Shown here one piece after another: positions 44,369 through 53,487 of a DNA stretch of 64,000 nucleotides. Both the position numbers and the translations under genes were made by a program. The stretch's first letter is position 1, and the number at the start of each line of letters is the position of its first letter. The stretch comes from Spirosoma montaniterrae (GTDB lineage: Bacteria > Bacteroidota > Bacteroidia > Cytophagales > Spirosomataceae), in assembly GCF_001988955.1 (NCBI RefSeq), contig NZ_CP014263.1:558001-622000 (forward strand). The letters run 5' to 3'. The notes under the pieces were generated by a model that did no database searches, had not been told where the DNA came from, and saw only the letters and a program-made list of their open reading frames with translations.

Positions 44369-45030
44369 AGGGGAGCCAGTTGGACGTATGCCTGAGCCGG
44401 GGGTATTTTCGGACGCAGCAGGAGGTATTTACATGCCGGTTTCTGTACCACGACAACCGTTTTTGCCCGGTTCACTGGCTCCGCATTGTTGTGCCCAATA
44501 TTGATTTCGGACCCAAACAACGTCGGCTGTTCCGCATCAACGAAGCTTTTTCAGCCACCATCCGACCGTTTGCGCTGACCGACGAATTAGAAACGCTTTA
44601 TGCAACCTACCGGCAGTCGATTGATTTTGATGCGTCGGATTCGGTTGCATCCTGTCTGCTCAATGGGAGCGGGCAGAACCGATTTGATACCCAGGTTATC
44701 GAACTGCGCGACAACGGTAAGCTAATTGCGGCTGGTATTTTCGATAACGGTCTGCACACCATTGCCGGCATCATGAATTTCTATGATCCGGCCTATCGCA
44801 GGCATAGTCCTGGCAAATATTTGATGCTGCTGAAAATGAGCCATGCCTGGCAACAGCAGAAACTTTACTATTACCCCGGCTATATCGTTAGTCAGCACCC
44901 CAAATTCGATTATAAACTATTCGCCTGCGAAGCGGCAACCGAAGTGTACGACGACAGCCGGAGCCGCTGGTATCCGTTCTCCTGGCCCGTTGTCAACGCA
45001 TTGTCTGAAGAAATGCTGAGAGAGGTGTGA
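44365..45030 (+). CDS. Arginyl-tRNA--protein transferase-like protein
   Basis: 221 residues. LSRGYFRTQQEVFTCRFLYHDNRFCPVHWLRI, then IELRDNGKLIAAGIFDNGLHTIAGIMNFYDP and HSPGKYLMLLKMSHAWQQQKLYYYPGYIVSQHPKFDYKLF, match the ATE/Bpt family (GNAT-like fold). Such enzymes attach Arg or Leu to N-terminal acidic residues, marking proteins for Clp degradation. The usual Cys pair for Fe-S binding at the N-terminus is only partly present. This position behind mnmE suggests co-translation by the ATGA overlap. Confidence 0.8.
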   Translation: MKGSQLDVCLSRGYFRTQQEVFTCRFLYHDNRFCPVHWLRIVVPNIDFGPKQRRLFRINEAFSATIRPFALTDELETLYATYRQSIDFDASDSVASCLLNGSGQNRFDTQVIELRDNGKLIAAGIFDNGLHTIAGIMNFYDPAYRRHSPGKYLMLLKMSHAWQQQKLYYYPGYIVSQHPKFDYKLFACEAATEVYDDSRSRWYPFSWPVVNALSEEMLREV

Positions 45031-45155
45031 TGCTATCACCTTATTTTCTTTATGCAATAAAACGTGTATTTGATGCGTAGCTTTACATTTGTCTGATTTC
45101 TTTTCAGCAGTATAATCGCTTCACATCCTTTGACTACGTTTTTTAGTAAGCGTGA

Positions 45156-45302
45156 ATTGATGTGTTAATGTTTTGGGCCTGCGGTTTTACCGAGACCGAA
45201 ATACTGTACGTCCTCGACCAATTCTCCACGGTCGGCAGCTACGAGCGCGAGATGATACAGAATAATTTTCGGAACTTGCTCCTTCAACCGTTTACGCTAT
45301 GA
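45156..45302 (+). pseudogene. Remnant of a DNA-methylase-like C-terminal tail
   Basis: In frame after a stop at 45153-45155 the sequence reads IDVLMFWACGFTETEILYVLDQF and on for about 48 residues to a TGA at 45300-45302. ID-x-L-x-[FY]-x-x-x-G-[LF]-T-E-x-E-I is the pattern found at the C-terminus of Eco57I/PglX-type N6-adenine DNA methylases. An ATG at 45168 could still start a 44-residue peptide. Its stop overlaps the start of the DUF262 gene by ATGA, as if the gene once ran through and was translationally coupled. I infer the body of a methylase gene was deleted. The 125 bases from 45031 show no gene. Confidence 0.45.
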
Positions 45303-46417
45303 CTAATGAACTAATTGAAGCCGACGTGCCCGATATTGAGCCGACAGATGAGTCAGGGGTGGAGTCGGATATAAAAGAGCCGTTTGACCCGAAAGACATC
45401 AACATTACTGTTGAGCCGAAAACGATGGACAACCTTGTACAACGGCTAAATCATAATGAAATTGATCTTGACCCCGATTTTCAGCGGAAAGGCAACTTAT
45501 GGGCACCCGATGTACAGAGTCGGCTGATCGAATCGCTAATGCTGCGGTTTCCGTTGCCTGCGTTTTATTTCGACGCTGAGAGCGAAGATAACTGGTTAGT
45601 AGTGGACGGCCTGCAACGGCTCTGGACGCTCAAAAACTTTGTAGTTGATAAAACAGATAAGCGGTTAAGATTACGCGGCTTGGAAATCCTGAAAGATTAC
45701 GAAGGCAAAACCTTCGATGAACTGCCCCGGCCCATGCAACGCCGGATTATGGAAACGCAGGTAACGGCCTACATCATCAAGCCTGGTACACCCCGACCCG
45801 TGAAATACAACGTGTTCCGACGTATCAATACGGGGGGGCTGATGCTGAACCCGATGGAAATCCGGCACGCGCTCAATCAGGGACCGGCGGCCAAGTTTCT
45901 GAAGGAGATTACCGAGAGCGACGTATTCAATCAGTACATTCCATTGTCGGACCGGCGCATGGCCGACCGCGAACTGGCCCTCCGGTACGTAGCGTTCCGG
46001 CTTACGCCATACCGGCAGTACACTAAGCCATTAACCGGATTTTTAGATACGGCTATGGAAAAACTAAGCCGGACCAATGCCGTAGAACGGACCGAACTCA
46101 AGGCCGGTCTGTTCCGGGCGTTTACGATCACTGAAGCTTGGTTTGGCCGGGAGCAGTTCAGTCGCTCGTATGGAATAGGTGGAAAAAAATTGTTGAATGG
46201 GGCTTTATTTGAAGTATGGACTTCGCAGGTAGCCTCATTAAATTATACCTCTATTGAGCGAATTAATGAACATCTGTCCGATTTTCAGGAAGATTATAAA
46301 CGACTGCTAACAAGCGATGATTTTATATTCGCCATTACGCGGGCGACGACCGACAACCGTTCGGTAACGACTCGTTTTGAGGCCATTGAGAAACTGATAG
46401 CCCGGTATTCCGCATGA
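45299..46417 (+). CDS. DUF262-domain protein (ParB/Srx-like, GmrSD/DndB-type fold)
   Basis: 372 residues. IDLDPDFQRKGNLWAPDVQSRLIESLMLRFPLPAFYF, then WLVVDGLQRLWTL (DGLQR 103-107, the family's DGQQR-type motif) and YNVFRRINTGGLMLN are the DUF262 core, a ParB-like NTP-binding or nuclease fold. It is found in type IV restriction enzymes such as GmrSD and in several anti-phage operons. The C-terminal DUF1524 nuclease domain of GmrSD is not seen. Overlaps the AAA ATPase gene by four bases. Confidence 0.85.
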   Translation: MTNELIEADVPDIEPTDESGVESDIKEPFDPKDINITVEPKTMDNLVQRLNHNEIDLDPDFQRKGNLWAPDVQSRLIESLMLRFPLPAFYFDAESEDNWLVVDGLQRLWTLKNFVVDKTDKRLRLRGLEILKDYEGKTFDELPRPMQRRIMETQVTAYIIKPGTPRPVKYNVFRRINTGGLMLNPMEIRHALNQGPAAKFLKEITESDVFNQYIPLSDRRMADRELALRYVAFRLTPYRQYTKPLTGFLDTAMEKLSRTNAVERTELKAGLFRAFTITEAWFGREQFSRSYGIGGKKLLNGALFEVWTSQVASLNYTSIERINEHLSDFQEDYKRLLTSDDFIFAITRATTDNRSVTTRFEAIEKLIARYSA

Positions 46418-47526
46418 TTACGCGCTTGATTATCGAAAACTTCAAAGCGTTTCAATACGCCGAATTGAACTTTACCGAATTGAATTTATTAACGGGCATC
46501 AATGGTGTAGGCAAATCGAGCATTATTCAGGCGTTGCTGCTGCTGCGGCAGTCACAATACACCAGCGTGGGTGAGCCTTTCGCCGGATTGATGTTAAATG
46601 GTCCGTTAGTCACCATTGGTTTAGGACGCGACGCACAAAATGCGAACGCTGATAGCGAGTACGTTAATTTTGAACTACAATTTGAGTCGTACACGGACAC
46701 CCTGAATGCTCAATTCGAGTTTATCGCTGAATCTGACTTTCTGCCTTATGCATCCGGTTCGCACGAAGGAAATGTTGGTGACCAGCCTCTTTTTGTGGAA
46801 AGTCGTTTTCAATACTTAAACGCCGAGCGCAAATCGCCGAGTGTCATTTTTCCTACGTCGAACTATCAGGTGCAGCAACTGAGGTCGGTGGGTAAATACG
46901 GTGAATTTGCCGTGCATTTTCTGGCGCAGTATCAGCGCGAACCAGTTGTTCTAGCATCAGCCCGAATTGCCCAAACGAACACACTCATTGATGAGGTTGA
47001 CGCGTGGTTCCAACGGATTTCAGCCGGTACGCGCCTGACCACAACGTACCGCTCTGACCTGAACGTTGCGACGCTGACCTATCGTTTTGAAGCGGGCGAA
47101 AACGTGACCCCCGACTTCACGCCCGTCAACGTCGGTTTTGGCTTTACGTATGTGCTGCCCATCATTGTGGCCGTGCTGGCGGCCCGCCCCGGCGATTTGC
47201 TTCTCATCGAAAACCCCGAATCGCACCTTCACCCGCAGGGACAGGCGCAGTTGGGCGCGTTGCTGGCTTGTGCTGCCGCCGACGGCGTACAACTCATTGT
47301 TGAAACCCACAGTGACCATTTGCTCAACGGCGTTCGGGTATCGGTGAAAGAAAAAAACATTAAGCCTGAACAGGTATCGGTTTACTACTTCGAGCGCGAC
47401 CCCGACGCCGACGAACACGTTACCGAAATCATACAACCAACCATTGATGCCAACGGGCGGCTTAGTCAGCAGCCGCGAGGCTTTTTTGATGAATACGCCC
47501 GCCAGTTAGACCGTCTGCTGCAATAA
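46414..47526 (+). CDS. AAA ATPase of the DUF3696 / OLD-like type
   Basis: 370 residues. ITRLIIENFKAFQYAELNF leads to a Walker A in GINGVGKSSIIQALLLLRQSQ (residues 28-35, Lys 34), and later DLLLIENPESHLHPQGQ is the Walker B/ABC-type signature, followed by ETHSDHLLNGVRVSV (switch His). The C-terminus VYYFERDPDADEHVTEI...GFFDEYARQLDRLL matches DUF3696. SMC/OLD-type ATPase without a visible TOPRIM. Such proteins are partners in anti-phage systems. It is 3 bases from the third gene. Confidence 0.88.
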   Translation: MITRLIIENFKAFQYAELNFTELNLLTGINGVGKSSIIQALLLLRQSQYTSVGEPFAGLMLNGPLVTIGLGRDAQNANADSEYVNFELQFESYTDTLNAQFEFIAESDFLPYASGSHEGNVGDQPLFVESRFQYLNAERKSPSVIFPTSNYQVQQLRSVGKYGEFAVHFLAQYQREPVVLASARIAQTNTLIDEVDAWFQRISAGTRLTTTYRSDLNVATLTYRFEAGENVTPDFTPVNVGFGFTYVLPIIVAVLAARPGDLLLIENPESHLHPQGQAQLGALLACAAADGVQLIVETHSDHLLNGVRVSVKEKNIKPEQVSVYYFERDPDADEHVTEIIQPTIDANGRLSQQPRGFFDEYARQLDRLLQ

Positions 47527-47529
47527 TCA

Positions 47530-48495
47530 ATGGAGTGCATTTTTAATGAATTGTCTGCCCGGCCAGTCAGTACGGCGGCAGAAGCCTGGAACGTAATGGA
47601 GCACTTTGTACGGGCGGTGGGTGCCGTTCAACAACTTGGTTTGCGTCAGGTTCGTATCCCCGAAGAAGTAGGAAATAACCTGTTCTCGTTATCTCTTGCC
47701 CCAGATTATGCAGTCGGCGCGTGGCTGAACGACGAGCGGGTTAATCGTGATTTAAAAGACCGATTTCGGCTGATTGTGGCCAATCCACCATTGCTTACCG
47801 TTGAGGAGGTTGACGCACTAACACTGTTCGGGCAGTCGTTATTTTGCCTGACGGAACCAGCCGGTACGCCGGAAGCCAAAGGTTTTGGCGCAGCCTATTT
47901 AGCCGACCGACTCCTGCTTAGCCTGTATACTGATACGCAATGGGACACGCATCAGCTAAGCGGCTGGCATTGGTATTTAGACGCTGACGGGCAGGCACAA
48001 ACGGTACAGGTACAAGTTAGGCACTTTGCTACGTATGTTCACGTCGAGCAGCATAAGCCTTGGGTGCAGCAACGGCAGGTTGAACAGCTACAACGCAGCA
48101 GCGACGTGTGGGAAAAGCGAACATCATTTTTTCCAAATCTAATTCTGTGTGGCGACGTGAAAGGGCAGTTGAAGCGGGTTGGCGAATCGGGCTACCTTAA
48201 CCAAATTATTGACCGATTACGAACACTTAATGAGTTTGCCGCTCAGTGGCAATCGGGTAATTTCGATCTGAACAGGCTCAAAGAGACTACCAACTTAAAC
48301 GTATCGCCCGAAAGCGATTCCACAATGAGACTACACGGCGGTCAACGCAGGTTTAAATTACCGGATGGGCGCCGGGAGCTATTTGAACTGCACATTAAAA
48401 TTGGCGATTTACGATTTCATTTCTACCCCGATGAGCAGGAAAAGAAGGTGTATGTAGGCTACATCGGTCCGCACTTGCGAACGGCAACCGGATAA
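47530..48495 (+). CDS. Unrecognised third protein of the DUF262/DUF3696 operon
   Basis: 321 residues with no signal peptide or membrane helix. I cannot name a family. The C-terminal third has a conserved look: TSFFPNLILCGDVKGQL, RLRTLNEFAAQWQSGNFDL, then NVSPESDST, KLPDGRRELFELHIKIGDLRFHF and VYVGYIGPHLRTATG, which reminds me of proteins encoded third in other DUF262-DUF3696 clusters. It might be the effector or sensor of the system. The following 140 bases before 48640 hold only a -7 box. Confidence 0.7.
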   Translation: MECIFNELSARPVSTAAEAWNVMEHFVRAVGAVQQLGLRQVRIPEEVGNNLFSLSLAPDYAVGAWLNDERVNRDLKDRFRLIVANPPLLTVEEVDALTLFGQSLFCLTEPAGTPEAKGFGAAYLADRLLLSLYTDTQWDTHQLSGWHWYLDADGQAQTVQVQVRHFATYVHVEQHKPWVQQRQVEQLQRSSDVWEKRTSFFPNLILCGDVKGQLKRVGESGYLNQIIDRLRTLNEFAAQWQSGNFDLNRLKETTNLNVSPESDSTMRLHGGQRRFKLPDGRRELFELHIKIGDLRFHFYPDEQEKKVYVGYIGPHLRTATG

Positions 48496-48594
48496 AATTT
48501 GACATAAGCTATTCGTTCGTCCACCCCCTGAAATATTTCTACTATATTTTTAGTTAAAAATCGTTAAAGCTGTAACCGTTTTTGCTTTATCCGT

Positions 48595-48602
48595 TAGTTT
48601 TG
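48595..48602 (+). promoter_or_regulatory. TAGTTTTG -7 box before the TonB-receptor-like gene
   Basis: Matches TAnnTTTG of Bacteroidota promoters, 37 bases before the ATG at 48640. No clear -33 TTTG at 19-20 bases, so tentative. Confidence 0.35.
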
Positions 48603-48639
48603 CTTAAAACTTCATCAGTTCCTAAACCTGTTCTCACGT

Positions 48640-51489
48640 ATGAAAAACCTTTTCCTGCTGGCCGTGCTGGGCCTGCTCTTAGGGCCGGTCTGTGCGCAGA
48701 ATTCGGTACGGTTTACGCTTCAGGGCCGGGCGGTCGATACGTCGGCGGCTCCGCTGGCATCGGCAACGGTGATGCTCCTTAACCCCAAAGATTCCTCATT
48801 AGTGAACTTCGGGCGTACCGACGACAAAGGGGCATTTACGTTCAAAAACCTGAGGTCGGGCAGCTACCTGCTTAAACTTTCGTTTGTTGGGTACTTGCCT
48901 TATAACCAACTTATTACGCCAAATGCCGAAGCCGTTCGCGATCTGGGCGAGTTGACGCTCAAACCCATTACGAAAGAATTGTTTGAGGTGGTGGTGAAAA
49001 CGGCGAAAGCTCCGCTCACCATCCGGGGCGATACCATCGAGTACAACGCCAGTTCGTTTAAGGTGCCGCCCGGCTCAACAGTAGAAGATTTGTTGCGGAA
49101 ACTGCCCGGCGTGCAGGTCGATCAGGACGGTAATATTCGGGCGCAGGGGCAGGAGGTGAGGAAAGTGACGGTCGATGGCAAAAGCTTCTTCGGCAACGAC
49201 CCGAAACTGGCGACCAAAAATCTACAGGCTGAAGCCATCAATAAAGTGCAGGTCTTCAACGACAAAACCGAACAGGCCAAGCTGACGGGCGTAGAAGACG
49301 GCAAAAAAGAAAAAACGGTAAACCTCGAACTCAAAGAGGAATTCAAAAAAGGCGGGTTCGGGAAGATTACAGCCGGAGCTGGCCCAGCCTCGAACGACGT
49401 TTCGGCGCGGGCCGACGTGAAGGGCAACTACAACAAATTCGACGCCAAGCGGCAGTTTTCGGTCATTGGATTAGGTAACAATACCAACTCCGGTACGCTG
49501 TCGTGGAACGATTACCAGGACTTTCGGGGCAGCAACTCGTTCAACTGGAACGACAATGCCGACTTTGGGTTCGGCAGCGGCAACCGCTACATCCGTTTCG
49601 GCGACGACGATGAAACGCTCGGCATTCCCATCAGCGGGGGCGACAGCCGGGGCTTTAACAACGTAGTGGCCGGTGGAGCCAACTACAACTTCGACACCAA
49701 AGAAACCAAGTTGAGTGCCAGCTATTATTACAACCAGACCCGTTCGATGCTCGACGCCGAACGCAACCGACAAAGTTTTCTGGATAACAGCGCGTTTCGG
49801 TCGACAGAACTCAGCGACCAGAACAACTTCAGCGGCAACCACCGCATCAGTCTGCGCTACGAAAAAAACATCGACTCGCTCAACACGCTGGTATTTATCA
49901 ACAACAGCCGACTGAATTTTGGTAACAACGGGCTTTTCAGCGATCAGAATGTGTATCGGGTCAACGGTACGGGGGCGGAGATTCTCTCGACCCGCAACCA
50001 GACTACCAACACCACAATCGCGAATCGGCTTGGATCGGCCAACTCGCTGATTTATCGGCGAAAGTTCAAGCTGAAAGGCCGGAGTTTTGCCGCCAGTGCC
50101 ACCTACCAGATTAACGACAACGACACCGACCTGGGTCTGAAAGCGCAAAACGATTTTTTTGACGCAACCAACATCGATGAGCAGTTGCGCCGAATCGACC
50201 AGATGCAAAACACCCAGAGTCTGCGGAGCGAGTACCGGGCCAGTTTGCTGTATGTCGAGCCGTTCGCGAAAAAGTATTTCTGGGAAACATTCTACAACTT
50301 CAGCCTGCACTACGATGAGGTGAACCGCGACGTGCTGAACGTAAGCGATGCTACCCGCCCTCGCGTCGATTCGCTGAGTTTGTATTACCGCAACAACTAC
50401 CTCTTCAACCGGGTCGGCACCAGCCTGCGCTATTCATACAAGGGCCTGAACGTGTCGGCGGGGGTGGCCGGGCAGCAGTTCAGCATCGACGGGCGATATG
50501 CGCCCTCGCGCAACGCCACGGACTTTAATTTTATCAATCGGACGTTTACGACAATTTTGCCCAATGCCTCGCTGAACTACGACCTCAAGAACAATAAATA
50601 TTTATATAGCAATTACGATGTAAGCGTCAGAACGCCCTCCTCACGAGAGTTGCAGCCGATTGTGAATAACGCTAACCCACTGTTTATCACTACAGGAAAT
50701 GCCAACCTGCTGCCCGAAGTGCAGCACAATGTAAACGTGGGGTTCAGCATGTTCAACCCTGGCAACTTCATGCAGTTTTTTGCCAATCTATACGGCAATT
50801 ACTATGTCAATCAGATTATTAACAGCCAGACCGTTGATCCGCAGACGTTTATTACCCAAACCCGCCCCGAAAATCTGACTGGTGGGCGCAGCATCGGCTC
50901 ATATATCAACTACGGGTTTCCGCTCAAAAAAACCAAAGCCACCCTGAACCTGAACGCTCAACTGAATTTTGGCCGCAACCTGACCCTCATCAACGATGTA
51001 CCGAACAATACCGACAATGCGAGTTATAACGGCGGCATCCGGCTCGACCTGACGCCCGTGGAGTGGCTCACGTTTTACGGGCGAGCCAATCTCGGATACG
51101 CCAACACGCGCTATTCGCTGAATGCAGGTCAGAATCAGACGATTATCAACAACACGTATGCCGGTGATCTGAACCTGAAACTGCCACGCGGTATCTACCT
51201 GACTACCAGCCTGAATTACCGCGTGTATCGAAACTACCGGTTTGACTTCGATCAGCAGATTCCGATCTGGAACGCTTCGGCGTATCATATTCTGGGCAAA
51301 GCCAAAAAAGCTGAAATCCGGCTGTCGGCGGTCGATTTGCTAAATCGAAACGTGGCTGTGAGTCAGTACGCCGGGCAGAATTTTGTAACGAATGAACGCA
51401 TTGAAACGCTGGCGCGGTATTTTCTGCTGAGTTTCACCTACAACATGCGGGGTGTTCAGGCGAAGATGCGACGGGAAGGATTTTATTAA
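48640..51489 (+). CDS. TonB-dependent receptor-like outer-membrane barrel (OMP_b-brl_3)
   Basis: 949 residues, signal peptide ending at VCAQ (about 20). A carboxypeptidase-regulatory-like domain (about 25-115; FTLQGRAVDTSAAPLASATVMLL) is followed by a plug-like domain (about 120-235; GSTVEDLLRKLPGVQVDQDGNI, VTVDGKSFFGNDPKLATKNLQ) and a long barrel to the end. The lack of a clear TonB box and the barrel family typical of genes paired with GLPGLI proteins suggest a role other than siderophore uptake. The GLPGLI gene follows at 51610. Ligand unknown. Confidence 0.88.
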   Translation: MKNLFLLAVLGLLLGPVCAQNSVRFTLQGRAVDTSAAPLASATVMLLNPKDSSLVNFGRTDDKGAFTFKNLRSGSYLLKLSFVGYLPYNQLITPNAEAVRDLGELTLKPITKELFEVVVKTAKAPLTIRGDTIEYNASSFKVPPGSTVEDLLRKLPGVQVDQDGNIRAQGQEVRKVTVDGKSFFGNDPKLATKNLQAEAINKVQVFNDKTEQAKLTGVEDGKKEKTVNLELKEEFKKGGFGKITAGAGPASNDVSARADVKGNYNKFDAKRQFSVIGLGNNTNSGTLSWNDYQDFRGSNSFNWNDNADFGFGSGNRYIRFGDDDETLGIPISGGDSRGFNNVVAGGANYNFDTKETKLSASYYYNQTRSMLDAERNRQSFLDNSAFRSTELSDQNNFSGNHRISLRYEKNIDSLNTLVFINNSRLNFGNNGLFSDQNVYRVNGTGAEILSTRNQTTNTTIANRLGSANSLIYRRKFKLKGRSFAASATYQINDNDTDLGLKAQNDFFDATNIDEQLRRIDQMQNTQSLRSEYRASLLYVEPFAKKYFWETFYNFSLHYDEVNRDVLNVSDATRPRVDSLSLYYRNNYLFNRVGTSLRYSYKGLNVSAGVAGQQFSIDGRYAPSRNATDFNFINRTFTTILPNASLNYDLKNNKYLYSNYDVSVRTPSSRELQPIVNNANPLFITTGNANLLPEVQHNVNVGFSMFNPGNFMQFFANLYGNYYVNQIINSQTVDPQTFITQTRPENLTGGRSIGSYINYGFPLKKTKATLNLNAQLNFGRNLTLINDVPNNTDNASYNGGIRLDLTPVEWLTFYGRANLGYANTRYSLNAGQNQTIINNTYAGDLNLKLPRGIYLTTSLNYRVYRNYRFDFDQQIPIWNASAYHILGKAKKAEIRLSAVDLLNRNVAVSQYAGQNFVTNERIETLARYFLLSFTYNMRGVQAKMRREGFY

Positions 51490-51522
51490 AAGAATAACGA
51501 ATATTGAATGGAGCCGTGGTGT

Positions 51523-51576
51523 ATGGCTGGCGCATGTAGAGACGCAACCCTTTGCGTCTCCGCCTGCGCCAGCCAT
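51523..51576. repeat. GAGACGCAA-family inverted repeat
   Basis: ATGGCTGGCGCA at 51523-51534 mirrors TGCGCCAGCCAT at 51565-51576, and GAGACGCAA/TTGCGTCTC forms the inner stem. It is the full inverted form of the units at 5787-5885. Lies between the barrel gene and the GLPGLI gene. Confidence 0.85.
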
Positions 51577-51609
51577 GTCCAAACCAAATTAAACCTGATA
51601 ATAAAAACC

Positions 51610-52365
51610 ATGAAACGCTATTTCATTATTCTCATAATCAGCTTGTTATCGGCTTCGGCTTTCGCCCAGAACACGGAGGGCATAGTAAATTACAAGCGCA
51701 AAACGTACTGGACGCGTATCACGAGCCGCATGACGTACCTGAGTCAGGAACAGAAAGACCGGGCCGCACAGACGTGGAAAAACTACGAAGAAGAAAACAA
51801 CGCCGAGAAGATGAAACTCGCGTTCAATGCCAGCGAAAGCCTCTATGGCTACACCAGCGAACAGAGCGAAACCGACGACGGGCAGTACTCGTGGCGCAAC
51901 CCAGACCTGAAACTTTACCGCAACTTCGAGAAGGATAAAAAAATCGACGTAATCGAAATGCTTGGTAAAACCTACGTCGTAGAGGATTCGCTGCACGTGC
52001 CGACCTGGAAAATCGGGAACCAAATTAAAGACGTGGCGGGCTACGTTTGTATGCGGGCCGACACCGAAGACCCCATAAAAAAGCAGAAAATTACGGCCTG
52101 GTTTGCACAGGATTTACCCGTGTCGGCTGGCCCCGAACGCTATTTCGGTTTGCCCGGCGTGATTCTCGAACTCAACATCAACGACGGCGACGTAATTATT
52201 GAAGCCACGAAAGTAGAACTCCGCAAACTCACTCCCGACGACCTGAAACTGCCTAAACTGAAAGGCAAAAAAATTACCGATGCGGCCTACAACGACCTCA
52301 TTAAAAAGCACATTGCCGACCAAATGGCCGACCAGCGAAATCCGTACTGGTCGCTGCGGTATTGA
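51610..52365 (+). CDS. GLPGLI family protein
   Basis: 251 residues from the ATG at 51610. A signal peptide ends at ASAFAQ. GIVNYKRKTYWTRI, CMRADTEDPIKKQKITAWFAQDLPVSAGPERYFGLPGVILELNINDGD contain the GLPG(V/L)I name motif and nearby acidic residues. GLPGLI proteins are periplasmic or surface proteins of unknown role found beside OMP_b-brl_3 receptors, as here, so the two probably work together. Upstream residues in frame are a translated GAGACGCAA repeat. Confidence 0.9.
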   Translation: MKRYFIILIISLLSASAFAQNTEGIVNYKRKTYWTRITSRMTYLSQEQKDRAAQTWKNYEEENNAEKMKLAFNASESLYGYTSEQSETDDGQYSWRNPDLKLYRNFEKDKKIDVIEMLGKTYVVEDSLHVPTWKIGNQIKDVAGYVCMRADTEDPIKKQKITAWFAQDLPVSAGPERYFGLPGVILELNINDGDVIIEATKVELRKLTPDDLKLPKLKGKKITDAAYNDLIKKHIADQMADQRNPYWSLRY

Positions 52366-52372
52366 AATTTTA

Positions 52373-52463
52373 CACCCCACCCCAACCCCTCCCCCGTTAG
52401 GGAGGGGCTTTGCCATCCGGCTCCTTTAGCCCCTCCCTAACGGGGAGGGGTTGGGGTGGGGTG
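52373..52463. repeat. CCCCTCCC-family inverted repeat (copy 2)
   Basis: Arms start CACCCCACCCCAACCCCTCC (52373) and end GGAGGGGTTGGGGTGGGGTG (52463), each about 36 bases, differing by one C in a run (C5 against C4). It is between the GLPGLI and hydrolase genes and reads into neither. Confidence 0.9.
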
Positions 52464-52503
52464 AATATGTCAGAGCAAAATCGATTTCGTATTATTCACC
52501 ATT

Positions 52504-53487
52504 ATGCGCCTTTTCTGCTTCCTCTTCTTGTTTACCCAAACCCTTTTCGCCCAGCAACGTTTTGCCGAGCTTGGCAATTTCACGCTCGAAAACGGGCAGA
52601 CTATCCAGAACTGCCGGCTCGGCTACCGCACGTTCGGTACGCTGAACAGCAGCCGTTCCAACGCTGTGCTGGTGCCAACGTGGTTTACGGGAACCTCGCA
52701 GGGAAAAGCGTTTGTGGCAAATCCGGGCAGCATCGCCGACAGCACCCGTTACTTCACCATCGTAGTCGATGCACTGGGGAATGGCGTGTCGTCGTCACCC
52801 TCCAACAGTACGGCGCAGCCGGGCGCGCAGTTTCCAACCATCAGCATCCGCGACATGGTGCGGGCTGAGTATCAATTAGTAACGAACGTACTGAACCTGA
52901 AGCGTTTACATGCCGTGATGGGCATTTCGATGGGTGGGATGCAGTCGTTCGAGTGGGCCGTATCGTATCCTGATTTTGTCGATAAGATTATACCGATTGT
53001 TGGAACACCCAAACAAAGCAGCTACGACCGGCAGTTCTGGGGAACGCAGTTGGCCGTGCTGGAGCGTGGTAATTTCTCGCCCGATGCCATGCGTACCGTG
53101 GGCGACCTCCACGAACTGAACCTGACCACGCCCGCCCATTACCTGAAAACACTCAAACCCGAAGATCAGCCCGATTTCATGCGGAAGAAAGAAGCCGGTT
53201 ACGGCGGACAGAACCCGTACAACTGGGCGTCGCAACTGCGGGCTATGATTGGGCACGATATTTATCGGGGCCGGTCGGCAGCGGAATTGAAGAACGTCAT
53301 CAAAGCCAAACTGCTCGTTGTGGTAGCCACGCAGGATCACATGGTTACGCCCGGCACCGCTACCGAACTCGCCCGCGCCCTGAACCTCCCGCTCATCGAA
53401 CTGACCGGCGACTGCGGCCATTTAGCCACCTCTTGCGAAGAAGAAAAGCTACGAACGGAGGTGCGGAAATTTCTGGAATCAAAATGA
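52504..53487 (+). CDS. Secreted alpha/beta hydrolase of the MetX (homoserine acetyltransferase) type
   Basis: 327 residues with a signal peptide ending at TLFAQ. The alpha/beta fold shows the nucleophile elbow MGISMGGMQSFEWA (Ser in GxSMGG), the Asp in VVATQDHMVTP and the His in LTGDCGHLATSC. MetX enzymes are cytoplasmic acetyl-CoA transferases; a signal peptide rules that out, so this is more likely a secreted esterase-type relative with unknown substrate. Ends at the first base of a 36-base inverted repeat shared with the convergent gene. Confidence 0.82.
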   Translation: MRLFCFLFLFTQTLFAQQRFAELGNFTLENGQTIQNCRLGYRTFGTLNSSRSNAVLVPTWFTGTSQGKAFVANPGSIADSTRYFTIVVDALGNGVSSSPSNSTAQPGAQFPTISIRDMVRAEYQLVTNVLNLKRLHAVMGISMGGMQSFEWAVSYPDFVDKIIPIVGTPKQSSYDRQFWGTQLAVLERGNFSPDAMRTVGDLHELNLTTPAHYLKTLKPEDQPDFMRKKEAGYGGQNPYNWASQLRAMIGHDIYRGRSAAELKNVIKAKLLVVVATQDHMVTPGTATELARALNLPLIELTGDCGHLATSCEEEKLRTEVRKFLESK

